Assembly: GCA_944333055.1 (NCBI GenBank)
Contig: CALVKT010000052.1
Coordinates: 1-64,000, forward strand
Source: an uncultured Clostridia bacterium
GTDB lineage: Bacteria; Bacillota; Clostridia; Christensenellales; Aristaeellaceae
Direction: 5' to 3'
DNA length: 64,000 nucleotides
Made by a program: the position numbers and the translations under genes. Below are positions 24,499 to 31,960 of the stretch, piece by piece; the stretch's first letter is position 1, and each line of letters begins with the position of its first letter. Under the pieces are notes generated by a model that was not told the origin of the DNA, searched no databases, and saw only the letters and a program-made list of their open reading frames with translations.

Positions 24499-25446
24499 AT
24501 GCTGCTCTCCGAGATCAAGCGGGACGACCGCTTTGAAGGATACCTGATCGTGCGCGCCGCCGAGCAGCGCGCCGCCGCATCCGGCAAGAACTATCTGGAC
24601 ATGACGCTTTCCGACCGTTCCGGCTCCATCAACGCGAAGATGTGGGACGGCACGGTGCAGCCGCCGCCCGCGGGCAGCATCGTCAAGGTGCGCGCCACGG
24701 GCAACGAATTCAACGGGCGCATGCAGCTGCGCGTGGAGAAGATCCGCCCGGCGGAGAAGAAGGACGGCGTGGACATGGCTTCGCTGATCCCCTGCGCGCC
24801 GGGCGATCCCCGCAAGATGCTTGAGGATGTCGTGCGCGCCGCCGATCACATCGCCGATCAGGACCTGCGCCGGATCGCCTGCGCGCTGCTGGATCGCGCG
24901 GGCGACAAGCTGCTCACATTCCCCGCCGCCAAGCAGATGCACCACGCCGAGCGCAGCGGCCTGCTCCATCACATGACGACCATGCTGCGCGCGGCCAATG
25001 CCATCATGAGCGTCTATCCGCAGCTCAACCCCAGCCTGCTGACCGCGGGCGTGATCATCCACGATCTGGCGAAGATCGACGAGATGGACGCGGACGTGCT
25101 CGGTCTCGTCTCAGATTACAGCGTGGACGGCAAGCTGCTCGGTCACATCGTGCGCGGCGTGGTCAACATCCAGACCGCCGCGGAGCAGACCGGCGCCAGC
25201 CCGGCCAAGGCGCTGCTGCTGCAGCATATGGTGCTCTCCCATCACGGCATCCCGGAGTACGGCAGCCCGATGGCGCCCAAGTTCCCGGAGGCCGAGGTGC
25301 TCCACGCGCTCGACACGCTCGACGCGCGCCTCTATGAGATGGACGAGGCGCTCGCGCGCGCCGTCCCCGGCGGCTTCAGCGAGAAGGTCTGGGGGCTGGA
25401 CAACCGCCAGCTCTACCGGATTCCGGAGGATCAGCTCACCCGGTGA
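24499..25446 (+). CDS. yhaM: 3'-5' exoribonuclease, YhaM family
   Basis: A 315-residue cytoplasmic protein with an OB-fold nucleic-acid-binding domain at about residues 10-90 (YLDMTLSDRSGSINAKMWDG) and an HD hydrolase domain after it (HHAERSGLLHHM, then IIHDLAKIDE and LSHHG). This two-domain order is that of YhaM, a metal-dependent exoribonuclease. Length matches the family (about 310). The start is ATG at 24499 with AGAGGG 8 bp upstream; a longer frame lacks support. It diverges from argS and stands alone, with repeat copy B just past its stop. Confidence 0.9.
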   Translation: MLLSEIKRDDRFEGYLIVRAAEQRAAASGKNYLDMTLSDRSGSINAKMWDGTVQPPPAGSIVKVRATGNEFNGRMQLRVEKIRPAEKKDGVDMASLIPCAPGDPRKMLEDVVRAADHIADQDLRRIACALLDRAGDKLLTFPAAKQMHHAERSGLLHHMTTMLRAANAIMSVYPQLNPSLLTAGVIIHDLAKIDEMDADVLGLVSDYSVDGKLLGHIVRGVVNIQTAAEQTGASPAKALLLQHMVLSHHGIPEYGSPMAPKFPEAEVLHALDTLDARLYEMDEALARAVPGGFSEKVWGLDNRQLYRIPEDQLTR

Positions 25447-25465
25447 TGCGCCCGGCCGCCTCAAT

Positions 25466-25610
25466 CCGCCGCGAAGCGAAGAAGGGCGTCTGAGGGATGA
25501 AAGCCCGGTTTCAGGGCGGCAGCCCTCACGCCTTCTGTGATCACGGCGTAAGCGGCGGGAACCGCAGCGGCGCGTAGCGGCCATTGCGGTTCTGATTGGC
25601 CGTTTTCATC
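25466..25610 (-). repeat. Dispersed repeat copy B, inverted relative to 20419-20570
   Basis: On the minus strand it matches copy A over about 150 bp. Its right end carries CCGCCGCGAAGCGAAG, the block also found at 2503 and 8506. The two inverted copies bracket about 5 kb with the small membrane protein, DUF815 ATPase, argS and yhaM genes. Confidence 0.85.
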
Positions 25611-25691
25611 CAGCGTGAAACCCATCACGTATCCTTCCGGCGTGAAGCGTTTCAATCGGAAAACAACATGAGGACGCAACCGGATGACGCA

Positions 25692-25728
25692 CAAAAAAAG
25701 ACGGCCGCAGCAGCGACCGCCTTTTCTT
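25692..25728 (-). terminator. Terminator of the membrane fusion protein gene
   Basis: On the minus strand GGTCGC pairs imperfectly with GCGGCC and is followed by seven T, about 90 bp past the stop codon. Confidence 0.6.
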
Positions 25729-25814
25729 TCTGTCCGGGGATATCCGATGCCTTCGCAGGGACAGGCCGTCATCCGGCGCTGCGCCCGAAGCGCTCCATGG
25801 TGACGGGGGCTGTT

Positions 25815-26864
25815 TTACAGCGTCGCCGTGGCGTTCATGCCGATGCGCACGTGATCGCTGAGCGGCAGGCGGATGGTCACGTCAAACTGCGACGCATTGC
25901 CGTCCTTCGCGCTCGCGCCCGCGATGGCTTCCACCGTGCCGGTCAGCACCTCGTCCGGATACGCGTCCAGCGTCACCTGCACCTCCATGCCCACGGCGAT
26001 GCGCGCGAGGTCTTCCTCGTCCACCGGGCACACGAGCTGCATGTCCTGCCGCTCGCAGTAGGTGGCCAGCGGCTGATCCTTGCTCACCTGCTCGCCGCTC
26101 TGGCAGTTCACGCTCAGCAGCACGCCGTCCGCCGGCATCTTCACGCTGCCGTCGCTGCCCTGCATGCCGTCCAGCGCGTCCGGCACGATCTCAAAGAGCA
26201 GATCGCCGCGGGAGACCTTCTGCCCATCCACGACGTGCACGGCGCGCACATAACCCTCCGCCGTCACGCCGATGGGATCGACGCGGTGCACCGTGCCCTC
26301 GCCGATGCGGCTGGAGCTGGTGTGCCGGTCGTCGCGGTAGACGTTGATGTTCTCGTTGATGCGGATGTCCTCATGGGTGGTCAGCTCCAGCGTGTAGCGC
26401 TTGCCCTCCACGCTGGTGACGATCGCCTCGCCCTTGCGGCTGCTGTTGCCCTCGGAGCGCAGGTAGACCTTTTCGCCCACGTGGATGATCTTGTATTCGT
26501 TGTCGCTGGCCGCGCCCGCCGTCGTGCAGTCCGCGGTGTAGAGCGTGTCGCGCTCGATGTAGCACAGCGCGCCGTAGCGATCCTGCACGGAGGCCGCACC
26601 GTCGCCCGGCTCGGCAAACAGGCCGGTGATCGTGCCGTCAAAGTCGGCGTACACCTCCTGCGCGTCCAGCGTGAAGAGCGGCTCGCCCGCCAGGAGCACG
26701 TCGCCTTCGCGCACGGCGAAGTCGCCCACCATGCCGCTGTGCGGCGCGGTGATCGTCTGCGTGCGAATCGCTTCGATCGTGCCGTCGATGCGAATGCTTT
26801 CCTCTGCCAGCGCGCCCGCCGGCAGCATTGCGGCCAACAGGAGCGCCGCCATGATCTTCTTCAT
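25815..26864 (-). CDS. Efflux membrane fusion protein (HlyD/MacA-like)
   Basis: A 349-residue exported protein. A signal peptide (MKKIMAALLLAAML, cleavage near ALA-E) is followed by a half-lipoyl motif (TITAPHSGMVGDFAVREGD), a central region, a second half-lipoyl stretch (MPADGVLLSVNCQSGEQV) and a beta-barrel stretch near LPLSDHVRIGMNATATL. Such proteins link a MacB-type ABC exporter to the outside. It lies 21 bp downstream of a MacB-like permease fragment. The matching ATPase and the first half of the permease are missing from the locus, so the exporter is probably not functional unless completed elsewhere. Confidence 0.85.
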   Translation of the reverse strand: MKKIMAALLLAAMLPAGALAEESIRIDGTIEAIRTQTITAPHSGMVGDFAVREGDVLLAGEPLFTLDAQEVYADFDGTITGLFAEPGDGAASVQDRYGALCYIERDTLYTADCTTAGAASDNEYKIIHVGEKVYLRSEGNSSRKGEAIVTSVEGKRYTLELTTHEDIRINENINVYRDDRHTSSSRIGEGTVHRVDPIGVTAEGYVRAVHVVDGQKVSRGDLLFEIVPDALDGMQGSDGSVKMPADGVLLSVNCQSGEQVSKDQPLATYCERQDMQLVCPVDEEDLARIAVGMEVQVTLDAYPDEVLTGTVEAIAGASAKDGNASQFDVTIRLPLSDHVRIGMNATATL

Positions 26865-26885
26865 ATCGTTTCTTCCTTTCCGCGC

Positions 26886-27749
26886 TCACATGCTGCGCAG
26901 TGCGTCGATGGGGTTGAGGTTGCTGGCCTTGCGCGCGGGCGCCCAGCCGAAGATGATGCCCACCGCCGCCGAGAAGCCGACGCCCAGCGCGATGGCAAAC
27001 GTGTTGATGGAGAACGTGATGTCCGTGTTCACGCAGATGGCCAGCGAGATGCCCAGGCCCACCACCACGCCGATCAGGCCGCCGATGAGCGAGAGGATGA
27101 TCGCCTCCATCAGAAACTGCATCTGAATCTGGCCCGGTTCCGCGCCCAGCGCCTTGCGCAGGCCGATCTCCGTGGTGCGCTCCGTGACGGTGACGAGCAT
27201 CATGTTCATGATGCCGATGCCGCCCACCAGCAGCGCGATGGACGCGATGCCCACCAGCAGCGAGGTCATCATGGAGGTCAGCAGGTTCATGGCCTCGTTC
27301 ATCGAGTCCATGTTGATGATCGTGTAGCTGTCGTCCTTGTAGTTGAAGATGCCGTCGAGCACGACCTCCATCTCCTCCACCGCGGCATCCGTCTGTTCGG
27401 AGTCGGTCACGTAGACCTCCAGCGTGGAGACCGTCGATGTGCCCAGCAGCTTCTTGGCCGTGGAATAGGGCATGTAGACCGTGCCGTCGTTGCTGCCGCC
27501 CGTCAGGATCTGCGCAAACAGGCTCGCGTTTTCATCCTCGTCGATCATGCCCACGACGGTGAACTCGCGCCCGTCCAGGTAGAGCGTCTGTCCGACCGGG
27601 TCCTCGCCGAAGAACAGGTTGCGCGCCGCCTCGCCGTCCACCAGGCACACGCGCTCGCTCTGCGCCACGTCGATCGGGTTGATCGCGCGGCCGCGGGCGA
27701 GCATGTCCGGGTTGTGGTCAAAGTACCCCCTTATCGAATGTCCGTCCCA
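26886..27749 (-). pseudogene. MacB/FtsX-type ABC permease, 5'-truncated
   Basis: The frame encodes the C-terminal part of a MacB-like permease: the end of the periplasmic domain, then three transmembrane helices with GGIGIMNMMLVTVTERTTEIGLRKALGA, the hallmark of the FtsX domain, ending in WAPARKASNLNPIDALRSM. Homologous sequence continues upstream of the first ATG (27704) to an in-frame TAA at 27750-27752, and no signal, first transmembrane helix or N-terminal domain precedes it. About the first 150-200 residues and any ATPase gene are therefore lost. The break lies beside a hairpin downstream of the flavodoxin gene. Confidence 0.8.
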
Positions 27750-27754
27750 TTATA

Positions 27755-27783
27755 CATCACCCCGCGGAATTATTCCACAGGGT
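27755..27783 (-). terminator. Hairpin after the flavodoxin gene at the macB breakpoint
   Basis: On the minus strand CACCCTGTGGAA pairs with TTCCGCGGGGTG (two G-T pairs) around TAA. It has no T-run. It separates the flavodoxin gene from the beheaded permease. Confidence 0.5.
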
Positions 27784-27805
27784 GAGACAACATTCTCCCA
27801 GCCGG

Positions 27806-28255
27806 TCAATGCGCGCCTTCCAGCATTTTCTTGTAGAAGGACACCGCGCCTGCCGTGTCCTGCGCGTTCGGACGGCCCTTGGCGATGCCGCCGATCAGCG
27901 CGAACGGGCCAAACGTGTTGAAGCCCAGGCAGCCGTATTCGCCGAGCACCTCGCCGCCGCTCGCCTCGATCGCCGTGCGCACGCGCTGCGTGTAGCCTTC
28001 GCGCCGCATGGCGTATGTGCAGATCAGGAACGTCTTTTTGCCGCGGGGCAGCTTTTCCTGCGCCGCGCGGATCACGCTCTTGTGGAATTGGCCGTAGTAG
28101 ATGCCCGACGCGAAGCCGATCCAATCGTAGTCCGACAGATCGCCCGCCTCGCACGCGTCGATCAGCGTCACGCCGCTGTGCTCCTGCACGATCGCGCGCA
28201 GCAGCTTGAGCGTGTTCTCGTGATGCCTGGAATAATAGATGATGGCCGTCTTCAT
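27806..28255 (-). CDS. Flavodoxin-family protein
   Basis: A 149-residue FMN-binding electron-transfer or reductase-type protein. The N-terminal IIYYSRHHENTLKLL carries the phosphate-binding loop of flavodoxins, and GFASGIYYGQFH and CLGFNTFGPF resemble the two loops that flank FMN. The start at 28255 has AAGGAGG 7 bp upstream; the frame to 28288 is rejected. It is transcribed divergently from an HxlR regulator gene, and their promoters share the same -10 DNA, which suggests direct control in response to redox or electrophile stress. Confidence 0.85.
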   Translation of the reverse strand: MKTAIIYYSRHHENTLKLLRAIVQEHSGVTLIDACEAGDLSDYDWIGFASGIYYGQFHKSVIRAAQEKLPRGKKTFLICTYAMRREGYTQRVRTAIEASGGEVLGEYGCLGFNTFGPFALIGGIAKGRPNAQDTAGAVSFYKKMLEGAH

Positions 28256-28267
28256 GGTTTTGCCTCC

Positions 28268-28296
28268 TTGACGATGCTTGATATGCATACTATACT
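28268..28296 (+). promoter_or_regulatory. Promoter of the HxlR regulator gene
   Basis: -35 TTGACG at 28268-28273 and -10 TATACT at 28291-28296, spacer 17 bp. Confidence 0.75.
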
Positions 28297-28303
28297 ATGT
28301 ATG
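28286..28303. promoter_or_regulatory. Candidate HxlR operator
   Basis: CATAC-N8-GTATG inverted repeat centred on the shared -10 region of the two divergent promoters. A dimeric HxlR protein bound here would block both genes. Confidence 0.5.
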
Positions 28304-28317
28304 GATTCCGTTCACAA
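28289..28317 (-). promoter_or_regulatory. Promoter of the flavodoxin gene
   Basis: -35 TTGTGA at 28312-28317 and -10 TATAGT at 28289-28294, spacer 17 bp. It overlaps the opposing HxlR promoter over the -10 box. Confidence 0.75.
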
Positions 28318-28365
28318 GTACGCAGAATCACCATACCTGGTACGGCCGGGTATACCGGAGAACCC

Positions 28366-28737
28366 ATGAAGAAAGATCTGACCGCCGAGGCCTATCTCGA
28401 CCGCCTCCTCACCGCGGACGCCGTTGCGGAGAACTGCCCGATGCGCCGCACGCTCACGATGCTCAGCGGCAAGTGGCGCACGCACGTCATCTACGCGCTG
28501 TGCAAGCAGCCTTCGCTTCGCTTCGGCGAGCTCAAGCGCGCGATTCCCGGCATCACCAACACGATGCTCTCCGCCACGCTGCGCGACCTCGAAGCGCTGG
28601 GGATCGTCAGCCGCCGCCAGTACAACGAGATTCCGCCGCGCGTGGAATACGCGCTGACCGGGAAGGGCGCGGCGCTGCTGCCCGTCTTCACCGAGCTGGC
28701 CCGCTGGGGCGAGGCGCATCTCGGCGACGAACCATAG
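28366..28737 (+). CDS. HxlR-family transcriptional regulator
   Basis: A 123-residue winged-helix protein. CPMRRTLTMLSGKWRTHVIYAL is the HxlR opening, with the cysteine before the helix-turn-helix that is redox-active in several family members; RFGELKRAIPGITNTMLS is the recognition region. The start at 28366 has GGAG 5 bp upstream. It is divergent from the flavodoxin gene and followed by a strong bidirectional terminator. By analogy with YodB and HypR it may sense thiol-reactive compounds; that is inference. Confidence 0.9.
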   Translation: MKKDLTAEAYLDRLLTADAVAENCPMRRTLTMLSGKWRTHVIYALCKQPSLRFGELKRAIPGITNTMLSATLRDLEALGIVSRRQYNEIPPRVEYALTGKGAALLPVFTELARWGEAHLGDEP

Positions 28738-28773
28738 ACGCCGGGGCCTGCGGCCCCGGCGTGCCCTTCCACG

Positions 28774-28810
28774 AAAAAAAGCTGCGAAGCGCATGCCTCG
28801 CAGCTTTTTT
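28774..28810. terminator. Bidirectional terminator between the HxlR gene and the ABC operon
   Basis: AAAAAAAGCTGCGA pairs with TCGCAGCTTTTTT around a short loop, with A/T runs on both sides. A GC-rich hairpin (GCCGGGGCC..GGCCCCGGC) lies just left of it. Confidence 0.92.
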
Positions 28811-28830
28811 GATGGAGATGGAAACCGGCG

Positions 28831-30090
28831 TTACGCCTTGTCGGTGGCCTTGTCGCCGCCCTTGAGCTTCTTGCGGGGCGCGACGCTGCTCCACGCGTGC
28901 ATGACCAGTGCGAGCGCGATGACGCCGTAACACATGAACACGCGGAAGTACTCGCCGATGGCCGCATTGCCCAGCAGGTTCTTGCCGGCCGCCGGGGCGA
29001 GGATGAACATCAGGTGGAAGAGCACGGTGCCCAGCAGCGCCTGCGTGTTCGTGGCGCGCACGACGGACGCGCCGCCCACCAGGATGGCCGCGCCGGCGTA
29101 CAGGCCGACCTGATCCGCCGCGCCATACGTCTGGAACGCGCCCAGGTTCTGCACGAAGATGAGCTGGCCCCAGCCCGCCAGCACGGTGGAAATCGTGATG
29201 GCGATGATGCGCACCTTGTCCACGTTGATGCCCGCCGCATTGGCGACGACGCGGCTCTGGCCGACGGCGCGGAACTGCTGGCCCAGACGCGTGCGCATGA
29301 TGACCACGTTGAACACGCACAGCAGCGCGACGAGGCCGAACGTGGCCATCGGCACCATGACCATGGAGAAGAGTTCCTTCACCGCCGGAATCTGCATGAT
29401 CACGCAGACGGCCGCCAGCGTGCCGATCTGGATGCCCAGCCTCTTCGCATTTTTGCGCGGGCTGCGCGCGTAGCCGATCAAAAGGATGATCGCGATCACC
29501 GCCGCGAAGACCAGCACAGCCTGATACGCGGGCAGCTTCCAGAGGCTCTCCAGCGAATTGGCCATGCCGTTCTTGGCCAGGTCGATCGTGTTGGCGATGC
29601 CCGTGGAGCCGGTGATGGTCAAGTCGGGATTGTTGATCGGGATGATGTTGTCAAAGATGAACAGGCACAGCAGCTGATACAGGCCGTTGGCAAAATAGCC
29701 CAGAATCATGCCGCCGATCATTTCCTGGCCTTTCATCTTGTTGAGGATCTTGCCGATGCCAAAGCCGAAGAGCGCGGCCATCGGCACGGTCAGCGCCGCC
29801 GCAGCCAGGAAGCTGGTGAAGCCCTGAATCCCCCACTCGATCACGAGGATGCAGGCGATCTGCGCCGCCATCGCGCCGATGGTGATGGCGAAGTTGATGC
29901 CCATGCCCGCGATGATCGGGATGATCAGCGCCAGCACGATGAACGCATTGCGGGACAGCCTTCCGAACAGCTCGTAGACGACGTAGCTGGGCGTGTACCC
30001 GGAGAGCACCATGCACACCGCGCACAGCACGATGAACATGATCGTCACGACGTTGTTGCGCGCAAACTCGCGCCAATTCTTTTTAACCAC
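28831..30090 (-). CDS. Sugar-type ABC transporter permease (second)
   Basis: A 419-residue polytopic protein of the branched-chain/monosaccharide permease family (BPD_transp_2 type). GINFAITIGAMAAQIACILV and GFGIGKILNKMKGQEMIGG are typical loops; about ten hydrophobic segments can be counted. The start is taken as GTG at 30090 because GGAGG lies 8 bp upstream; an earlier GTG at 30099 overlaps that site. It overlaps the stop of the upstream permease gene by 8 nt. It is the last gene of a four-gene leftward operon. Confidence 0.88.
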   Translation of the reverse strand: MVKKNWREFARNNVVTIMFIVLCAVCMVLSGYTPSYVVYELFGRLSRNAFIVLALIIPIIAGMGINFAITIGAMAAQIACILVIEWGIQGFTSFLAAAALTVPMAALFGFGIGKILNKMKGQEMIGGMILGYFANGLYQLLCLFIFDNIIPINNPDLTITGSTGIANTIDLAKNGMANSLESLWKLPAYQAVLVFAAVIAIILLIGYARSPRKNAKRLGIQIGTLAAVCVIMQIPAVKELFSMVMVPMATFGLVALLCVFNVVIMRTRLGQQFRAVGQSRVVANAAGINVDKVRIIAITISTVLAGWGQLIFVQNLGAFQTYGAADQVGLYAGAAILVGGASVVRATNTQALLGTVLFHLMFILAPAAGKNLLGNAAIGEYFRVFMCYGVIALALVMHAWSSVAPRKKLKGGDKATDKA

Positions 30091-31957
30091 GGGTTGCACC
30101 TCCAGACTTGGTCAGCGCATAAAGAATGATGCCGTTGCTGATCAGGATGCGCAGCGTCTCGGAAATCGTGGAACCCGGAATCAGCGCGTTGGCCACCGGC
30201 ATGCTCAGCGTCAGCACGCCCTGGAACAGGAACGTACCGATGACCACGTGGCTGATGCGCGCGCGGGACGTGCTCGCGCCGCCCAGCAGGATCGCCGAAG
30301 CCGCGAGGAAGCCCATCTGGCGCGGCGCCTGATACAGCTGCATGAAGCCGTAGCTCTGGCCATAGACGACGATGCCCACCGCCGCCAGCATCGTGGAGAG
30401 CATGGTGCCGATGATGCGCATGCGGTTGACGTTGATGCCGGTCGCCGCAGCAAAGCGCGGGTTCGCGCCGGCGGCGGACACGGCGATGCCCGTCCTGCTG
30501 CGCATGAACAGCCACACGAGGAAGCAGCACAGCGCGAAGAACAGCAGCAGGCCCGTGGGCACCGTGATGCCCAGCACCTCAAAGCTCAGGAAGTTGTTGA
30601 GCACGTGCTTGTAGGCGTCCTGCAGGCCGATGGTGGTGCGCAGGCCGTCGCCCAGCGGCCACTTCATGACCGGGCTCTTAAAGGGCAGCACCAGCCACGC
30701 GATGCACATCAGCGAGACGATGGAGAAGCCCACGTATGTCGTGACGCTCATCTCGTCGCCCTTGAGGCGGTTGAGGAGCTGGCCGTACAGGTAGCCCGTC
30801 ACCGCCGAGATCACCAGGCCCACGGCGATGGCGAAGAAGAAGCCGCTCATGCCGCTCATGCCCAGCTCGATGCACAGCAAACCGCCGATCAGGCCGCCGA
30901 TGATGCCGATGGGCATGCCCAGGTTCAGGCTGATGCCGCACTGGATGCCCGGCAGCATGGAGAGCACCAGCACGCCGTTCATGCCCAGGCGCACGAGTGC
31001 GTTGCTCAGCTGGCTGGTCAGCGACAGATCCAGAATCAGCGCCATCAGGCACAGCAGCACGAAGAACATGCCGATGATCAGCCTGGGCACGCCCAGCTTG
31101 GCGACCAGCGGGCCATAGAAGAACACCGCCAGCGCGAGGATGCACAGGCCCACGGCGCTCAGCGCCAGCGTGCGGCCGTTGCGCATGATCCAGCCGTTGG
31201 CGCCGGGCTGCATGCCGCTGGCCTCCACCGCACGGTCGTACCGGGTTTCAAACGTATCGCCGCTCTGCGCGACGATGCCGGTGATCGTCGCCTTGAGCGA
31301 GGTCAGGATGTCGTCGGTCAGCGCGGGGAAGACCAGCTTGATCTCCTCGCACAGCGCCAGATACGCCGCGTCCACGTCGGCCTGCAGGGCCTGCATCTCC
31401 GCCGTCGCGGTGAATCCGGAGAGATCGACCGTCTGTTCCATCATCTCCAGATCGCTCATCTCTTCGCCGTCGTCGGCCACGTCCGCATCCTGCTGCACCG
31501 TCACCTCGTCGGCGTGCGCCTCGATGTACGCGGCCTGCGCGCGGGCCTCCTCGTCAAAGTAGGCCGTCTGCGCCTCAGCGAGCGTGTTGAGCGCCGATGC
31601 CAGCGGCTTCGTGTCGATCGCGGAGAGAGCGACCTCGCCGATGCCCAGCTCCTGAGCCCTGGCCAGCGCCTCTTCCGCCGCCTTGGCGGAAGCCTCGCGC
31701 ACTTCCTTCATGCCGCCGCCCTCGGCGCGCACGGCCTTGGTCGCCGCCTGCTTCTCCGCCGCGACATAGGCGTCCACCGCGCCGGTGCCCGCCGTGTTGA
31801 GGATGGCCTGCAGGCGCATCTCCTCCAGCAGCGTGACGCCGCTTGCGGACTGGCGCGCGTTCAGGCCGTACAGGCCGATCGCGCCTATGATCACCGCGGC
31901 GATGATCAGCGCGGCGCAGGCGATCGCCTGCTTTCTTGAAATGTTAATCCCATGCAT
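30083..31957 (-). CDS. Sugar-type ABC transporter permease with added extracytoplasmic domain
   Basis: At 624 residues this is about 200 longer than usual for the family. One transmembrane segment (about 10-28) is followed by an Ala/Glu-rich, mostly helical region (about 30-245) that should lie outside the membrane, and then the normal permease core beginning near GRTLALSAVGLCILAL. GGGAGG 8 bp before the ATG fixes the start. It pairs with the second permease, the double ATPase and a DUF3798 binding protein in one operon. The added domain may contact the binding protein or the envelope; its function is unknown. Confidence 0.85.
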   Translation of the reverse strand: MHGINISRKQAIACAALIIAAVIIGAIGLYGLNARQSASGVTLLEEMRLQAILNTAGTGAVDAYVAAEKQAATKAVRAEGGGMKEVREASAKAAEEALARAQELGIGEVALSAIDTKPLASALNTLAEAQTAYFDEEARAQAAYIEAHADEVTVQQDADVADDGEEMSDLEMMEQTVDLSGFTATAEMQALQADVDAAYLALCEEIKLVFPALTDDILTSLKATITGIVAQSGDTFETRYDRAVEASGMQPGANGWIMRNGRTLALSAVGLCILALAVFFYGPLVAKLGVPRLIIGMFFVLLCLMALILDLSLTSQLSNALVRLGMNGVLVLSMLPGIQCGISLNLGMPIGIIGGLIGGLLCIELGMSGMSGFFFAIAVGLVISAVTGYLYGQLLNRLKGDEMSVTTYVGFSIVSLMCIAWLVLPFKSPVMKWPLGDGLRTTIGLQDAYKHVLNNFLSFEVLGITVPTGLLLFFALCCFLVWLFMRSRTGIAVSAAGANPRFAAATGINVNRMRIIGTMLSTMLAAVGIVVYGQSYGFMQLYQAPRQMGFLAASAILLGGASTSRARISHVVIGTFLFQGVLTLSMPVANALIPGSTISETLRILISNGIILYALTKSGGATRG

Positions 31958-31960
31958 GCG

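Larger units (their letters stand above)
25447..25814. other. Gene-free gap between yhaM and the membrane fusion protein gene
   Basis: This 368-bp convergent gap holds repeat copy B and the leftward terminator at 25692. A leftward open frame across it (up to 25772) is mostly repeat sequence and has no ribosome binding site. Confidence 0.6.

Noticed and set aside
25461..25772. Leftward frame over repeat copy B
   Set aside because: The frame has no ribosome binding site and consists mainly of the dispersed repeat; it is better described as a repeat or coding debris.
29993..31939. Rightward 648-codon frame opposite the first sugar-type permease
   Set aside because: Composition typical of an antisense frame (His, Gln, Arg, Ala); the permease on the other strand has clear motifs and start.
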